Positions 26,932-36,677 of a stretch of 40,197 bases of DNA are shown piece by piece (the first letter of the stretch is position 1; every line of letters begins with the position of its first letter). The translations under genes and the position numbers were made by a program. The DNA lies in contig JBJKQL010000096.1 of the NCBI GenBank assembly GCA_046705265.1, positions 1-40,197 of the forward strand, in the 5' to 3' direction. The notes beneath the pieces were generated by a model, which worked only from the letters and a program-made list of their open reading frames with translations, searched no databases and had not been told where the DNA came from. The DNA is from JAJYTL01 sp046705265 (GTDB lineage: Bacteria > Pseudomonadota > Alphaproteobacteria > Ferrovibrionales > Ferrovibrionaceae).

Positions 26932-27740
26932 AGATCGTTTACTTCGGCGACGTGGTGGGGCGTTCGGGGCGCGACGCGCTGATTGGTCGCCTACCCGAAA
27001 TCCGCCACCGTCTCGAACCGGACTTCATCGCCGTGAACGGCGAGAACGCGGCCGGCGGTTTCGGCATCACCCGGGAAATCTGCGAGACGTTCTACGAGGC
27101 GGGCGTCGACGTCATCACCACCGGCAATCACGTCTGGGCGCAGCGCGAGACCCAGGGCTATATCGCGAACGACGCGCGTCTTCTTCGCCCGCACAATTTT
27201 CCGAAGGGAACGCCGGGGCGCGGGGTGGCCGGATTCATGACCAAGGCCGGTAAGACCGTCATCGTGCTGCACGTCATGGGACGGCTGTTCATGGACCCCT
27301 TGGACGATCCCTTCGCCACCGTGCAGGGCGAGCTTGGCAAGCTGGTGCTTGGCGGCAACGCCGATTTCATCCTCCTCGACGTGCACGCCGAGGCGACCTC
27401 GGAAAAGATGGCGCTGGCGCATTACGTCGATGGCCGCGTCTCGCTCGTCGTCGGCTCGCATACCCACGTGCCGACGGCGGACCATCAGATCCTCGTCGGC
27501 GGCACCGGCTATGTCAGCGACGCCGGCATGTGCGGCGACTATGATTCGGTGATCGGCATGGAGAAGACCGAGCCGATCAACCGCTTCGTGCGCAAGATGC
27601 CGGCGGGCCGGCTCGAGCCCGCTTCCGGCGAGGGCACGGTTTGCGGCGTCTATGCCGAAAGCGACGACAAGACCGGCCTTACCGTCGCGCTCGGCCCGAT
27701 TCGCCAGGGCGGGCGGCTTAGCCCCGCTTGGCCGGTCTAG
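26928..27740 (+). CDS. YmdB-type metallophosphoesterase (TIGR00282 family)
   Basis: A 270-residue metallophosphoesterase; in Bacillus and Deinococcus relatives hydrolyse 2',3'-cyclic nucleotides and affect sporulation or biofilm choice. All metal ligands are visible: Asp8 (YFGDVVG), Glu39 and Asn40 (VNGENAAGG), Asn67 and His68 (TTGNHVW), His153 (DVHAEATSE), His178 and His180 (GSHTHVP). Length is standard. It starts at GTG 26928, overlapping the fau stop in a GTGA, so it belongs to the zapA-6S-fau transcript. Its role in proteobacteria is poorly known. Confidence 0.9.
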   Translation: MKIVYFGDVVGRSGRDALIGRLPEIRHRLEPDFIAVNGENAAGGFGITREICETFYEAGVDVITTGNHVWAQRETQGYIANDARLLRPHNFPKGTPGRGVAGFMTKAGKTVIVLHVMGRLFMDPLDDPFATVQGELGKLVLGGNADFILLDVHAEATSEKMALAHYVDGRVSLVVGSHTHVPTADHQILVGGTGYVSDAGMCGDYDSVIGMEKTEPINRFVRKMPAGRLEPASGEGTVCGVYAESDDKTGLTVALGPIRQGGRLSPAWPV

Positions 27741-28138
27741 TCGCCGGCCGATTTCCACACCAGCGCATCGACGCTGATCGGCCCCGGCCCAGCGAAGAAG
27801 AAATAGAGATAGGAAAAACAGAAAAGTACGGCGGGATCGCCGCCGCTCAACGCCGGGAAGAAGCTCTTCTGAAAATGGACCATGAAATAGGCGACCGCCA
27901 TGTCGCCGCAGAGCAGGAAGGCGACCGGCCGGGTGATAAACCCGATCAGGATGAGGAAGCCGCCGAAGGTTTCCAAAATCCCCTGGAACCAGAGCAGCGT
28001 GAACGCCGCCGGATGGAAAAATGGGGGAAAGCCAAACAGCTTGCCCGTGCCGTGCTCGATGAAAAGCAGTGCAACCACCACCCGGACGAGCGAAAGCGCG
28101 TAAGGCGACGCTTTTTTCAGAGCGGACGATGCGGCCAT
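27737..28138 (-). CDS. DoxX family membrane protein
   Basis: A 133-residue protein with four hydrophobic helices. SLVRVVVALLFIEHGTGKLFGFP and GILETFGGFLILIGFITRPVAFLL are the DoxX pattern, and YFMVHFQKSFFPALSGGDPAVLFCFSYLYFFFAGPG matches the C-terminal half. Family members include the small subunit of an archaeal thiosulfate:quinone oxidoreductase and mycobacterial redox-stress proteins; most have no known function. It ends inside the last four bases of the convergent phosphoesterase gene. Confidence 0.88.
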   Translation of the reverse strand: MAASSALKKASPYALSLVRVVVALLFIEHGTGKLFGFPPFFHPAAFTLLWFQGILETFGGFLILIGFITRPVAFLLCGDMAVAYFMVHFQKSFFPALSGGDPAVLFCFSYLYFFFAGPGPISVDALVWKSAGD

Positions 28139-28565
28139 GGTGCGGACCTCCTTGTTATTATTTTAAGCTGCCTTCGATCCCTTCGCAGGGCGGCATGGCC
28201 TATTTAGCGCCGATTTCCCGTAACGCGGCAAGGGGGCGGCGCATTACGCAACTCCGTGCGAGCCCAGCCCCACTCCTGCCACAATGGGCGCGTAATGCCC
28301 GGCGCGCGGGCGCGATGACCCCTGCCCGCAGCCCATAAGGTGTGCTAAAAGATTTGGTGTCGTGGATTCGATGTTCGCCACATTATCTATCTCGGGCTCA
28401 AGGCGAACGGCGAAACCATGGCGACGCGAGGAATCAACAAGAAGCTAGTGTCCGCCGATTCCGAAATTCGCCAAGAGCCTGATATGGAGATCATGCGAAT
28501 TTCGCAATCGGGACGCTAGTCTTCCGAAACCTGTCACCAGAGAAAGCATAAGGCGGGGCGTTGGC
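28139..28565. other. Gap between the DoxX gene and yebC
   Basis: A 427-base gap. I see no convincing gene; a 33-codon frame (28419-28520, plus strand) has no recognisable product. It contains a 9-bp inverted repeat at 28241-28298. It should hold promoters for both the DoxX gene and the yebC-ruvCAB operon. Confidence 0.4.
28241..28298. repeat. 9-bp inverted repeat in the DoxX/yebC gap
   Basis: GCATTACGC (28241-28249) and GCGTAATGC (28290-28298) are exact reverse complements with 40 bases between. They could be two operator half-sites for DoxX, which starts 103 bases to the left. No regulator is adjacent. Confidence 0.3.
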
Positions 28566-29315
28566 ATGGCTGGCCATTCCCAGTTCAAGAACATCATGCA
28601 CCGCAAGGGTGCGCAAGACGCGAAGCGCGCTAAGATCTTCGGCAAGCTCATCCGCGAACTCACCACCGCGGCCCGCATGGGCGGCGGCGATCCCGGGGCG
28701 AATCCGCGCCTTCGCGCCGCGGTGCTGGCGGCGCGCGCCGCCAACATGCCGAAGGACACTGTCGAGCGTGCGATCAAGCGCGGCGCCGGCAGCGGCGCGA
28801 TCGAAGATTACGAGGAGGTGCGCTACGAGGGCTACGGCCCGGGCGGCGTCGCCATCATCGTCGAGGCGCTGACCGACAACCGCAACCGCACCGCGAGCGA
28901 TGTCAGGAGCGCCTTCACCAAGTTCGGCGGTTCGCTCGGCGAGACCGGTTCGGTCGCCTTCATGTTCGATAAGGTGGGCGAGATCGTACTGCCGGCCGAG
29001 GCGGCCACGGCCGAGGCGGTGTTCGAGGCAGCGCTCGAGGCCGGAGCCGAGGATTGCGCCTCGGACGAGGGTGGCCATCGTGTCATCACCGCGCCCGAGG
29101 ATTTCCCGACGGTGCGCGATACCCTCGAGAAAAAATTCGGCGAGCTTGAGAGCGCCAAGATCGTGTGGAAGCCGCAGAACCTGACCCCGATCGGCGAAGA
29201 ACAGGCGGCGACGCTTTTGAAGATGCTGGACACGCTGGACGACAGCGACGACGTGCAGAACATCTACGCCAACTACGAAGTCTCGGACGAGCTCCTGCAA
29301 AAACTGAGCGCGTGA
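28566..29315 (+). CDS. yebC: YebC/PmpR family protein (TACO1-like)
   Basis: A 249-residue protein. The start MAGHSQFKNIMHRKGAQDAKRAKIFGKLIREL and the ERAIKRGAG...YEGYGPGGVAIIVEALTDNRNRTASDVR region are diagnostic of the family. Members were first described as transcription regulators; later work on YebC and mitochondrial TACO1 shows a role in translating proline-rich stretches. The TolA encoded at 33.3 kb is very proline-rich and might be such a client, which is speculation. It precedes ruvC, as in many bacteria; their stop and start regions overlap or nearly do. Confidence 0.95.
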   Translation: MAGHSQFKNIMHRKGAQDAKRAKIFGKLIRELTTAARMGGGDPGANPRLRAAVLAARAANMPKDTVERAIKRGAGSGAIEDYEEVRYEGYGPGGVAIIVEALTDNRNRTASDVRSAFTKFGGSLGETGSVAFMFDKVGEIVLPAEAATAEAVFEAALEAGAEDCASDEGGHRVITAPEDFPTVRDTLEKKFGELESAKIVWKPQNLTPIGEEQAATLLKMLDTLDDSDDVQNIYANYEVSDELLQKLSA

Positions 29316-29338
29316 ACGCAAAGGTTGAGCGCATAACG

Positions 29339-29920
29339 GTGACCCGTATCCTTGGCCTCGATCCGGGGCTCAGGCGAACCGGCTGGGGCATGCTAGAGGC
29401 GAGCGGCAATCGGCTGAGGCATCTTGGTCATGGCGTCGTCACCTCCGCCGAGGGGGATCGGCTTTCCGAGCGGCTGTTGCAGATTCATCGCGGCCTTGCC
29501 GAAATCATCGCCGCGTGGCGGCCCGACGTCGCCGCGGTGGAGGAAACCTTCGTCAATCGCAACCCGGTCTCCACCCTGAAGCTCGGCCAGGTCAGGGGCG
29601 TCGTCATGCTGGCGCCGGCGCTCGCCGGGCTTAGCGTGCATGAATACGCACCGAACATGGTGAAGAAATCGGTAGTGGGTTCCGGCCACGCGGAAAAGGC
29701 GCAGATGCGCGCCATGGTGCATCGGCTGTTACCCGGCATCGCGCTTCCCGGCAGCGACGCCGCCGACGCGCTCGCCATCGCCATCTGCCACGCCCATAAC
29801 GCCGCGACGCGCGCCCATTGGCCGGCCGCGATGACGGCACCCCGCGTCCGCACGAACGGCAAGATGGGCGCCAAGTTCGGCGCCGGCAAGATTTCCGCTT
29901 TCAAGGGCCTCGCCCGATGA
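29339..29920 (+). CDS. ruvC: Holliday junction resolvase RuvC
   Basis: A 193-residue endonuclease that cuts four-way junctions. Catalytic acids: Asp8 in RILGLDPGLRRTGWG, Glu68 in AAVEETFVN, and the pair in GSDAADALAIA. The GTG at 29339 gives two residues before the first strand, the usual start; a GTG at 29312 overlapping the yebC stop is possible and would add nine residues. A basic, Gly-rich C-terminal tail extends beyond the core. It overlaps ruvA by four bases. Confidence 0.94.
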   Translation: MTRILGLDPGLRRTGWGMLEASGNRLRHLGHGVVTSAEGDRLSERLLQIHRGLAEIIAAWRPDVAAVEETFVNRNPVSTLKLGQVRGVVMLAPALAGLSVHEYAPNMVKKSVVGSGHAEKAQMRAMVHRLLPGIALPGSDAADALAIAICHAHNAATRAHWPAAMTAPRVRTNGKMGAKFGAGKISAFKGLAR

Positions 29921-30525
29921 TCGGCAAGCTCACGGGGCGGCTCGATGCGGCGGGCAAGGATTGGATCATCCTCGACGTCGGCGGCGTCGGCTATCGCTTG
30001 AGCTGCTCTGCGCGCACGCTTCGCGCGCTGCCGCCCGCGGGCCACGACCTCGCGCTGTTGGTGGAAACCCAGTTCCGCGACGAAAGCATCCAGCTGTTCG
30101 GCTTCGCCGATCCGGGCGAGCAGGCGTGGTTTCGGCTTTTGCAGCGGGTGCAGAGCATCGGGCCCCGATTGGCGCTCGCCATTCTTTCCGCCCGCGGCCC
30201 GGACGAGCTTGCCCGCGCCATCGCCGCCGAGGATAAGCGCGCCTTGACCGAGATCTCCGGCATCGGCCCGAAGGTCGCAACCCGCATCGTGAATGAGCTC
30301 AAGGACCACGTCGCCGAGCTGCAGCCTTCGCCCGGCGCCGCCGCCACCGGCGCCCCCGCCGGCGTGACGTCGAACCACTCGTCGGATGCCATCTCGGCGC
30401 TCGTCAACCTCGGCTACAGGCGGATCGAGGCGTTCGGCGCGATCAACAAGGCGGAAGCCGCGCTCGGCCCCGAGGCGCCGGTCGAGGCCTTGATCAAGGC
30501 CGGGCTGAAGGAGCTTTCGGCATGA
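29917..30525 (+). CDS. ruvA: Holliday junction branch migration protein RuvA
   Basis: A 202-residue junction-binding protein. Domain I is the OB-fold starting MIGKLTGRLDAAGKDWIILDVGGVGYRL; domain II has two helix-hairpin-helix motifs (LLQRVQSIGPRLALAIL and LTEISGIGPKVATRIVNEL); domain III after a flexible Ala/Pro linker has DAISALVNLGYRRIEA and binds RuvB. Start ATG 29917 overlaps the ruvC stop (ATGA) and the stop overlaps ruvB in the same way. Confidence 0.95.
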   Translation: MIGKLTGRLDAAGKDWIILDVGGVGYRLSCSARTLRALPPAGHDLALLVETQFRDESIQLFGFADPGEQAWFRLLQRVQSIGPRLALAILSARGPDELARAIAAEDKRALTEISGIGPKVATRIVNELKDHVAELQPSPGAAATGAPAGVTSNHSSDAISALVNLGYRRIEAFGAINKAEAALGPEAPVEALIKAGLKELSA

Positions 30526-31616
30526 GCCGCGAGCGCCTGCCGCAAGGCGAGAAGACGCGGCGGGAAGCGGTCGCGGGCGAGGCGATCGAGATTTCGGTGC
30601 GGCCGCAGAGTCTCGATGACTTCATCGGCCAGAGACAGGCGCGGGAAAATCTTCGCATCTTCATCTCGGCCGCGCGCGAACGCGCCGAGGCGCTGGATCA
30701 TGTGCTCTTCTATGGCCCGCCCGGTCTCGGCAAGACCACGCTCGCGCAGATCGTCGCGCGCGAGCTTGGCGCCGGTTTCCGCGCCACCTCGGGGCCGGTC
30801 ATCGCGCGCGCCGGCGATCTCGCCGCGCTGTTGACCAACCTCGAGCCGCGCGACGTTCTCTTCATCGACGAAATCCACCGCCTCAATCCGGCGGTCGAGG
30901 AAGTGCTCTATCCGGCGATGGAAGACTTCCAGCTCGACCTCATCATCGGCGAGGGACCGATGGCGCGCTCGGTCAGGATCGACCTGCCGCCCTTCACGTT
31001 GGTCGGCGCCACCACCCGCTCCGACCTGATGACGACGCCCTTGCGCGAACGTTTCGGCATTCCACTCAGGCTGAATTTTTATCCCGTTGACGACATGGAG
31101 CGGATCGTGCGCCGCGGCGCGCGCGCGCTCAGCATGCCCTTGACCGACGACGGCGCGAGCGAGATCGCAAAACGCGCCCGCGGCACGCCGCGCGTCGCCG
31201 GACGTCTTTTGCGGCGCATCCGCGATTTCGCGGCCGTCGCCGGAGCCGCCTCGATCGACAGCCGTGCCGCAGATACGGCGCTGACCAGGCTCGAAATCGA
31301 CCAGCGCGGCCTCGACGGCATGGACCTGCGCTATCTCCGCACCATCGCCATCGATTATTCTGGCGGCCCAGTCGGGGTCGAGACGATCGCGGCAGCACTC
31401 TCGGAACCGCGCGACGCGATCGAGGAGATCATCGAGCCCTTCCTCATCCAGCAGGCCTTGGTGCAGCGGACGCCACGCGGGCGGTTGCTGACGCCGCAGG
31501 CCTTCGCCCACCTCGGCCTCGCCCTCCCGAAGGCGGCGCAGCTCGATCTTTTGCCGCGGAGCGAATCTCCTGACGGGGAAGCGGCGGCCGGAGAGGACGA
31601 GAGCCGCGATGCCTGA
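30522..31616 (+). CDS. ruvB: Holliday junction branch migration ATPase RuvB
   Basis: A 364-residue AAA+ motor. SLDDFIGQRQARENLRIFI leads to Walker A GPPGLGKTTLA, Walker B LFIDEIHRLN, the sensor region FTLVGATTRSDLMTTPLRERFGI and Arg-finger/sensor 2 (RGTPRVAGRLLRR). The C-terminal winged helix ends EPFLIQQALVQRTPRGRLLT. The ATG overlaps the ruvA stop by four bases. It overlaps ybgC by eight, so RuvCAB and Tol genes probably share transcripts. Confidence 0.96.
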   Translation: MSRERLPQGEKTRREAVAGEAIEISVRPQSLDDFIGQRQARENLRIFISAARERAEALDHVLFYGPPGLGKTTLAQIVARELGAGFRATSGPVIARAGDLAALLTNLEPRDVLFIDEIHRLNPAVEEVLYPAMEDFQLDLIIGEGPMARSVRIDLPPFTLVGATTRSDLMTTPLRERFGIPLRLNFYPVDDMERIVRRGARALSMPLTDDGASEIAKRARGTPRVAGRLLRRIRDFAAVAGAASIDSRAADTALTRLEIDQRGLDGMDLRYLRTIAIDYSGGPVGVETIAAALSEPRDAIEEIIEPFLIQQALVQRTPRGRLLTPQAFAHLGLALPKAAQLDLLPRSESPDGEAAAGEDESRDA

Positions 31617-32086
31617 CGTCGCGCCACCGCAAACATCCCTGGCGCCGTCCTTGGGGCGGATCGAAAACGGGCAGCACGTCCTGCCGCTCCGCGTCTATTG
31701 GGAGGACACCGACGCCTCCGGCATCGTCTATTACGCTAACTACCTCCGCTTCATCGAGCGCGCGCGGAGCGATCTCCTGCGCTTCGCCGGCGTTCGCCAG
31801 GACGATATCTGGACCGAGCACGGCGTGGCGCTGACGGTGCGGGCCTTGACCATCGACTATTTCCGTCCGGCCCGCCTCGACGACGTGATCGACGTCCGCT
31901 CGCACCTCTTGGAGTTGAAGGGCGCGAGCGTGCGCGCCCGGCAATCGGTGTTTCGCGGCGATGACGAACTCGCGCGCGCGATGGTTCGCATCGCCTGTAT
32001 CGACCGCCTCGGCCGGCCACGACGCCTGCCCGAGCCGGTTCGCCACGCTCTTGCCATGATTTTACCGTTGTCTCTCGAGGATCCCG

Positions 32087-32094
<8 letters not shown>
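31609..32094 (+). CDS. ybgC: Tol-Pal-associated acyl-CoA thioesterase YbgC
   Basis: A 161-residue hot-dog-fold thioesterase. The active-site Asp is in YWEDTDASGIVYYANYLRFIERARSD (Asp35 region), followed by the typical TVRALTIDYFRPARLDD strand. E. coli YbgC acts on acyl-ACP/acyl-CoA and is thought to link lipid metabolism to the Tol complex. The first 20 residues are a poorly conserved extension. It overlaps ruvB and tolQ, the standard start of the alphaproteobacterial tol cluster. Confidence 0.92.
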
Positions 32095-32832
<738 letters not shown>

Positions 32833-32833
<1 letters not shown>

Positions 32834-33291
32834 TGGCGGCAAGCCTCAACGGCCGCAGCGGGGGAAGCCCACGGCGCGGCCGCTTGATGAGCGAGATCAA
32901 CGTCACCCCTTTCGTCGACGTGATGCTGGTCTTGCTTGTCGTGTTCATGGTCACGGCGCCGCTTCTCACCGTCGGTGTACCGGTGAACCTGCCGAAGACC
33001 AAGGCCTCGGTGCTGCCCGGCCATAAGGAGCCGCTCGTCGTCTCGGTGGAATCGGGTGACAAGGTGTACCTCATGGATCATCCGATTAAGCTGGATCAAC
33101 TGGTGCCGCGGCTCACCGCGATGCTGCAGAACGCACCCGATCAGCGCATCTTCATTCGCGGCGACAAGAGCGTGAGCTACGGCGACATGATGCGGGTTAT
33201 GGGGGCGATCAACGCGGCGGGCTTCACCCATGTTGCCCTGGTGACCGAGCCCGTGAACACCGCCGGCCCGAAACCACGGGCGAGGCGTTGA
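32833..33291 (+). CDS. tolR: Tol-Pal system protein TolR
   Basis: A 152-residue single-pass membrane protein of the ExbD/TolR family. A basic N-terminus precedes SEINVTPFVDVMLVLLVVFMV, whose Asp29 is the proton-carrying residue. A periplasmic domain follows, with IFIRGDKSVSYGDMMRVM near its end. It works with TolQ to energise TolA. Its start overlaps the tolQ stop. Confidence 0.95.
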
Positions 33292-33309
33292 AGAGGGCGG
33301 GCAACCCCG

Positions 33310-34260
33310 ATGGCCGCCATCGCCATGAAACATCCACACGCGCACCGGCGCGACGTCGGACTTGGACTCGCCTATTCGCTCCTCATTCATGGCGCCATCC
33401 TGGCCGCGCTGCTGATCTCCTTGCCGTTGGCGCCGCCGGAAAACCTGCCACCGCCGCCGGCGATCGACGTGCAACTGGCGAAGATCGGGCCAAAGACCAA
33501 TATACCGCCCGAGCTTCACGCCAAGGCGCCAAGCCCGCCGCCGCCCGCACGCCAGACTCACATCGCAAAGCCGGTGGCGCCGACGCCGCCGCCGAAGATC
33601 AAGGCACCCCCCGCGCCGCCTGCGCCGCCGCCGACACCCAAGGTCGCCGCAGCGAAGCCGGTGCCCGTGCCGCCGCCGCCGAAACCCGAGGTCAAGCCGA
33701 AGCCAAAGCCGCAACCGAAACCGGTGGCGAAGCCAAAACCGAAACCGCCGAACAAGGTCGCCGCCACGCCGCCGGTGCCGGTACCCTTGCGCGTGCCGGT
33801 GGCGCCGCCCAAGGCGAAGCCGAAGAACGCCTTCAACGCAAACGCGCTCGCACAAATGCTCAATCTCGAACTCAAGCACCAAAGCACGGCGCCGAATGCC
33901 GCGAACACCAAGAGCCGCCTCAACGCCTATTCTCAGACGCCGGCCAATACCAACCAGCCTTTAAGCCTGAGCCTGATCGACGCGCTGCGCGAGCAGATCG
34001 AGAACAACTGGTCGGTGCTACCGAGCGCCTGCGGAAAAAACGCGCAGATCGAAATCCAATTCGCGCTCAATCCCGACGGGAGCTTGCAAGGTCAGCCGCG
34101 AATAGTGAACACCATCACCGACCCGGTAATCCAAGCCGCCGCCCAGAGTGCGCTCAGAGCAATTTATAAAAGCCAGCCGTTCAAGATGCTGCCGGCCAAT
34201 ATGTATCAGCAATGGCAGAGCATCACCGTGACGTTCAGCCCGAAGGATGTGTGCCAATGA
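33310..34260 (+). CDS. tolA: TolA-like envelope-spanning protein (TonB/TolA family)
   Basis: A 316-residue protein between tolR and tolB. One N-terminal membrane helix (about 20-40: GLGLAYSLLIHGAILAALLI) is followed by a long Pro/Lys/Ala-rich periplasmic segment (about 45-175, many PPP and KPKP repeats) and a C-terminal domain of about 100 residues with NWSVLPSACGKNAQIEIQF and IQAAAQSALRAI, the TolA/TonB-type domain. E. coli TolA uses an Ala-rich helix where this has an extended Pro-rich linker, as in many alphaproteobacteria. The start may instead be the ATG at 33325. Ends four bases into tolB. Confidence 0.88.
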   Translation: MAAIAMKHPHAHRRDVGLGLAYSLLIHGAILAALLISLPLAPPENLPPPPAIDVQLAKIGPKTNIPPELHAKAPSPPPPARQTHIAKPVAPTPPPKIKAPPAPPAPPPTPKVAAAKPVPVPPPPKPEVKPKPKPQPKPVAKPKPKPPNKVAATPPVPVPLRVPVAPPKAKPKNAFNANALAQMLNLELKHQSTAPNAANTKSRLNAYSQTPANTNQPLSLSLIDALREQIENNWSVLPSACGKNAQIEIQFALNPDGSLQGQPRIVNTITDPVIQAAAQSALRAIYKSQPFKMLPANMYQQWQSITVTFSPKDVCQ

Positions 34261-35636
34261 TGTTTCATCGCCCAACGCCGTTGCCGATCAGCGCCTTTCT
34301 CGCCCTGATCTTGCTCAGCTTCATCGCCACCGTCCCTAACGCCCGCGCCGCGCTCCAGATCAACATCAACCGCGGCAATCTCAACCCCATTCCGATTGCG
34401 ATCTCAAACTTCGACGCCACGACGCCGGCCATGAGCGCGGCGGGCAGCAATATCGCGGCCGTGGTGCGCAACGACCTTGGCAGTTCAGGACTGTTCCGGC
34501 CGATCGCGCCTGCGGCCTTCGTGCAGACCCCGGCGGCGATGCGGGTCACGCCGAACTTCGGCGATTGGCGTGCAATCAATGCGCAGGCCCTTGTCACGGG
34601 CCTGAGCGAGATGACGCCGGATGGACGGCTGCACGTGGAGTTCCGCCTTTGGGATGACTATTCCAACCAGCAACTGATCGGCTTTCAATATTACACCACG
34701 CCCGACAATTGGCGGCGCATCGCGCATCTGATCTCGGATGCGATCTACAAGGCGCTGACCGGGGTGGAGGGCTATTTCGACAGCCGCATCGCCTATGTCG
34801 CCGAGACGGGCCCTTATGGCCGCCGCGCGACCCGCATCGCCATCATGGACGAGGATGGCGCCAACAACCGCTATCTCACCCACGGCCGTCATCTCGTCTT
34901 GACGCCGCGCTTCTCACCGAACCAGCAAGAGATCACCTACCTTGCCTATATCAACAACCGGCCGCGCGTCTATCTCATGAACATCGCCACCGGCCAGCGC
35001 GAGGTGCTTGGCGACTTTCCCGGCATGACCTTCGCGCCGCGCTTCTCACCGAACGGCAACAAGGTGATCATGAGCATGTCGCTGCAAGGCGAGACCAACA
35101 TCTACACCATGGACCTTCGCACCCGCGCGATCGCGCGGCTCACCAACGATGCGGCGATCGACACGTCCCCCTGTTACTCGCCCGACGGCAATCAGATCGT
35201 CTTCACCTCCGACCGGGGCGGAAGCCCGCAGATTTACATCATGAACGCCGACGGCTCGAACCCGCACCGCATCACCTTCAGCGAGGGCGATTACGAAACC
35301 CCCGACTGGTCGCCGACCGGCAAATGGATCGCCTTTACCAAGATCTATCACGGCACCTTCTACATCGGCGTCATCCACCCCGACGGGTCGGGCGAGCGGC
35401 TTTTGTCGCAAAGCTTCCTCGACGAGGGGCCGACCTGGGCGCCGAACGGCCAAGTGATCATGTTCTGGCGCGAGACGCCGGGCTCGGGACCGCGCGGCCA
35501 GGGCACGCATGTCAACCTTTGGTCCGTCAATCTTTCGGGTTACAATCTGAGGCAGGTAGTGACCCCGACCGATGCCGAGGATCCGGACTGGTCGAGCCTT
35601 GGTTCCGTTAGCGCCACGGCGGGAGGCGGTGGCTAG
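34257..35636 (+). CDS. tolB: Tol-Pal system periplasmic protein TolB
   Basis: A 459-residue protein with a Sec signal peptide (hydrophobic core ISAFLALILLSFIATV, cleavage near ARA-AL). An N-terminal alpha/beta domain of about 130 residues binds the TolA or Pal partner; the rest is a six-bladed beta-propeller with repeated PRFSPNG, YSPDGNQIVFTSDRGGSPQIY and WSPTGKWIAFT motifs. It shuttles between Pal and the TolQRA complex. The ATG at 34257 overlaps the tolA stop (ATGA); the second codon is also ATG. Confidence 0.95.
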   Translation: MMFHRPTPLPISAFLALILLSFIATVPNARAALQININRGNLNPIPIAISNFDATTPAMSAAGSNIAAVVRNDLGSSGLFRPIAPAAFVQTPAAMRVTPNFGDWRAINAQALVTGLSEMTPDGRLHVEFRLWDDYSNQQLIGFQYYTTPDNWRRIAHLISDAIYKALTGVEGYFDSRIAYVAETGPYGRRATRIAIMDEDGANNRYLTHGRHLVLTPRFSPNQQEITYLAYINNRPRVYLMNIATGQREVLGDFPGMTFAPRFSPNGNKVIMSMSLQGETNIYTMDLRTRAIARLTNDAAIDTSPCYSPDGNQIVFTSDRGGSPQIYIMNADGSNPHRITFSEGDYETPDWSPTGKWIAFTKIYHGTFYIGVIHPDGSGERLLSQSFLDEGPTWAPNGQVIMFWRETPGSGPRGQGTHVNLWSVNLSGYNLRQVVTPTDAEDPDWSSLGSVSATAGGGG

Positions 35637-35685
35637 GGCGCCAAAAAGGTTACAGCAATTTTAGACGTGCGTGCTCATCCCTTGC

Positions 35686-35714
35686 TTGATTCGCGTTAAA
35701 CCTGTGGATATATT
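35686..35714 (+). promoter_or_regulatory. Putative promoter for pal
   Basis: TTGATT (35686-35691), a 17-base spacer and TATATT (35709-35714), about 140 bases before the pal start in the 217-base tolB-pal gap. Matches to TTGACA/TATAAT are 4/6 and 5/6 with optimal spacing. A separate pal promoter is common, since Pal is far more abundant than the Tol proteins. Confidence 0.45.
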
Positions 35715-35853
35715 GGGGATCGCGTTTCTCCCGACGGTACGCCTGAACGGACAGCCTGAAGCAAAACAGCGGTGAGCGGTCGTTTGCCGTCAACACATAA
35801 GCCCTTCTAAGAATCAACGTAAGACAGCTTCCTCGGAGAGGAGTCACATAAAA

Positions 35854-36393
35854 ATGCGCCTTAACAGCTCGTTAGGCTTGAAGCTCGTTGGCGTTGCAGC
35901 GGCAGCCCTGCTGCTCGCGGCCTGCGCCACCACCCCGCCGTCGACCGCCAGCACCTCCGGTGCCGGTACCCAGCAGCCGCCGGCCGCGACGCCCATGCAG
36001 CCCATGACGTCGTCGATCATCCCCGGCAGCGAAGCGGATCTGGTCAAGAATGTCGGCGATCGCGTCTTCTTCGCCTTCAACAAATCGAATCTCTCGGCCA
36101 CGGCGCGCGCGACGCTGCAGCGCCAGGCGGCTTGGCTCAAGAAGTATTCGTCGGTTACCATCCGCATCGAGGGCAATTGCGACGAGCGGGGCACGCAGGA
36201 ATACAATTTGGCGCTGGGCAATCGTCGCGCTCATGCGGCCAAGGCCTATCTGGTCAATCTCGGCGTCGCGGCAAGCCGTATCGCGACCATCTCGTATGGC
36301 AAGGAGCGGCCGGTTGCGCTCGGCCATGACGAGGCGGCCTGGGCTCAGAACCGCAACGCCATCACGGTCGTGACCTCCTCGCCGTCGTCCTAA
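35854..36393 (+). CDS. pal: Peptidoglycan-associated lipoprotein Pal
   Basis: A 179-residue outer-membrane lipoprotein. The lipobox is LLAAC with the lipidated Cys24. A short Ser/Thr/Pro-rich linker precedes the OmpA-like domain: VFFAFNKSNLSATARATLQRQ, then IEGNCDERGTQEYNLALGNRRAHAAKAYL, whose Asp and Arg residues hold the diaminopimelate of peptidoglycan. GGAGAGGAG (35835-35843) is ten bases before the ATG. It has its own candidate promoter and a strong terminator. Confidence 0.96.
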   Translation: MRLNSSLGLKLVGVAAAALLLAACATTPPSTASTSGAGTQQPPAATPMQPMTSSIIPGSEADLVKNVGDRVFFAFNKSNLSATARATLQRQAAWLKKYSSVTIRIEGNCDERGTQEYNLALGNRRAHAAKAYLVNLGVAASRIATISYGKERPVALGHDEAAWAQNRNAITVVTSSPSS

Positions 36394-36677
36394 GCTTGGC
36401 GCTGCCGACCGCCACGTACCGCGTCGCAGTATCCCGCCTGCAGCTCGCCCCCGGTTATCCGGGGACGAGGCAGGCGGGATCGCTTTTTGCCGCCGAATCT
36501 GAGACACCGTTCGCCCCGCCGCTCCCGCTTTAGTCTTTTCGCACGTTTCCGGCTTGATCGGGCCATTCGGACAGCAGCCGTCTTCCTGGCTCACCACGCG
36601 CCAACCGTCCGCCCTGGTACGCTTTGAATAAAATTAAGAATTCTGTGCTCTAATTCACCCAAATTAGAGGACACACC
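36394..36677. other. Gap after pal
   Basis: The gap holds the pal terminator (36431-36488) and the leader of the small gene at 36678. Nothing else is recognisable. Confidence 0.4.
36431..36488 (+). terminator. Rho-independent terminator of pal
   Basis: ATCCCGCCTGC (36431-36441) pairs with GCAGGCGGGAT (36470-36480), an 11-bp perfect stem. Inside it a second helix forms from CCCCGG and CCGGGG around TTAT. CGCTTTTT follows at 36481-36488. This is a textbook intrinsic terminator 38 bases past the pal stop and should separate pal from the downstream genes. Confidence 0.85.

Noticed and set aside
33440..33790. Repetitive CCG/AAG-rich tract as a possible CRISPR or tandem repeat
   Set aside because: It is the in-frame Pro/Lys-rich linker of TolA, with no constant repeat unit or spacers.
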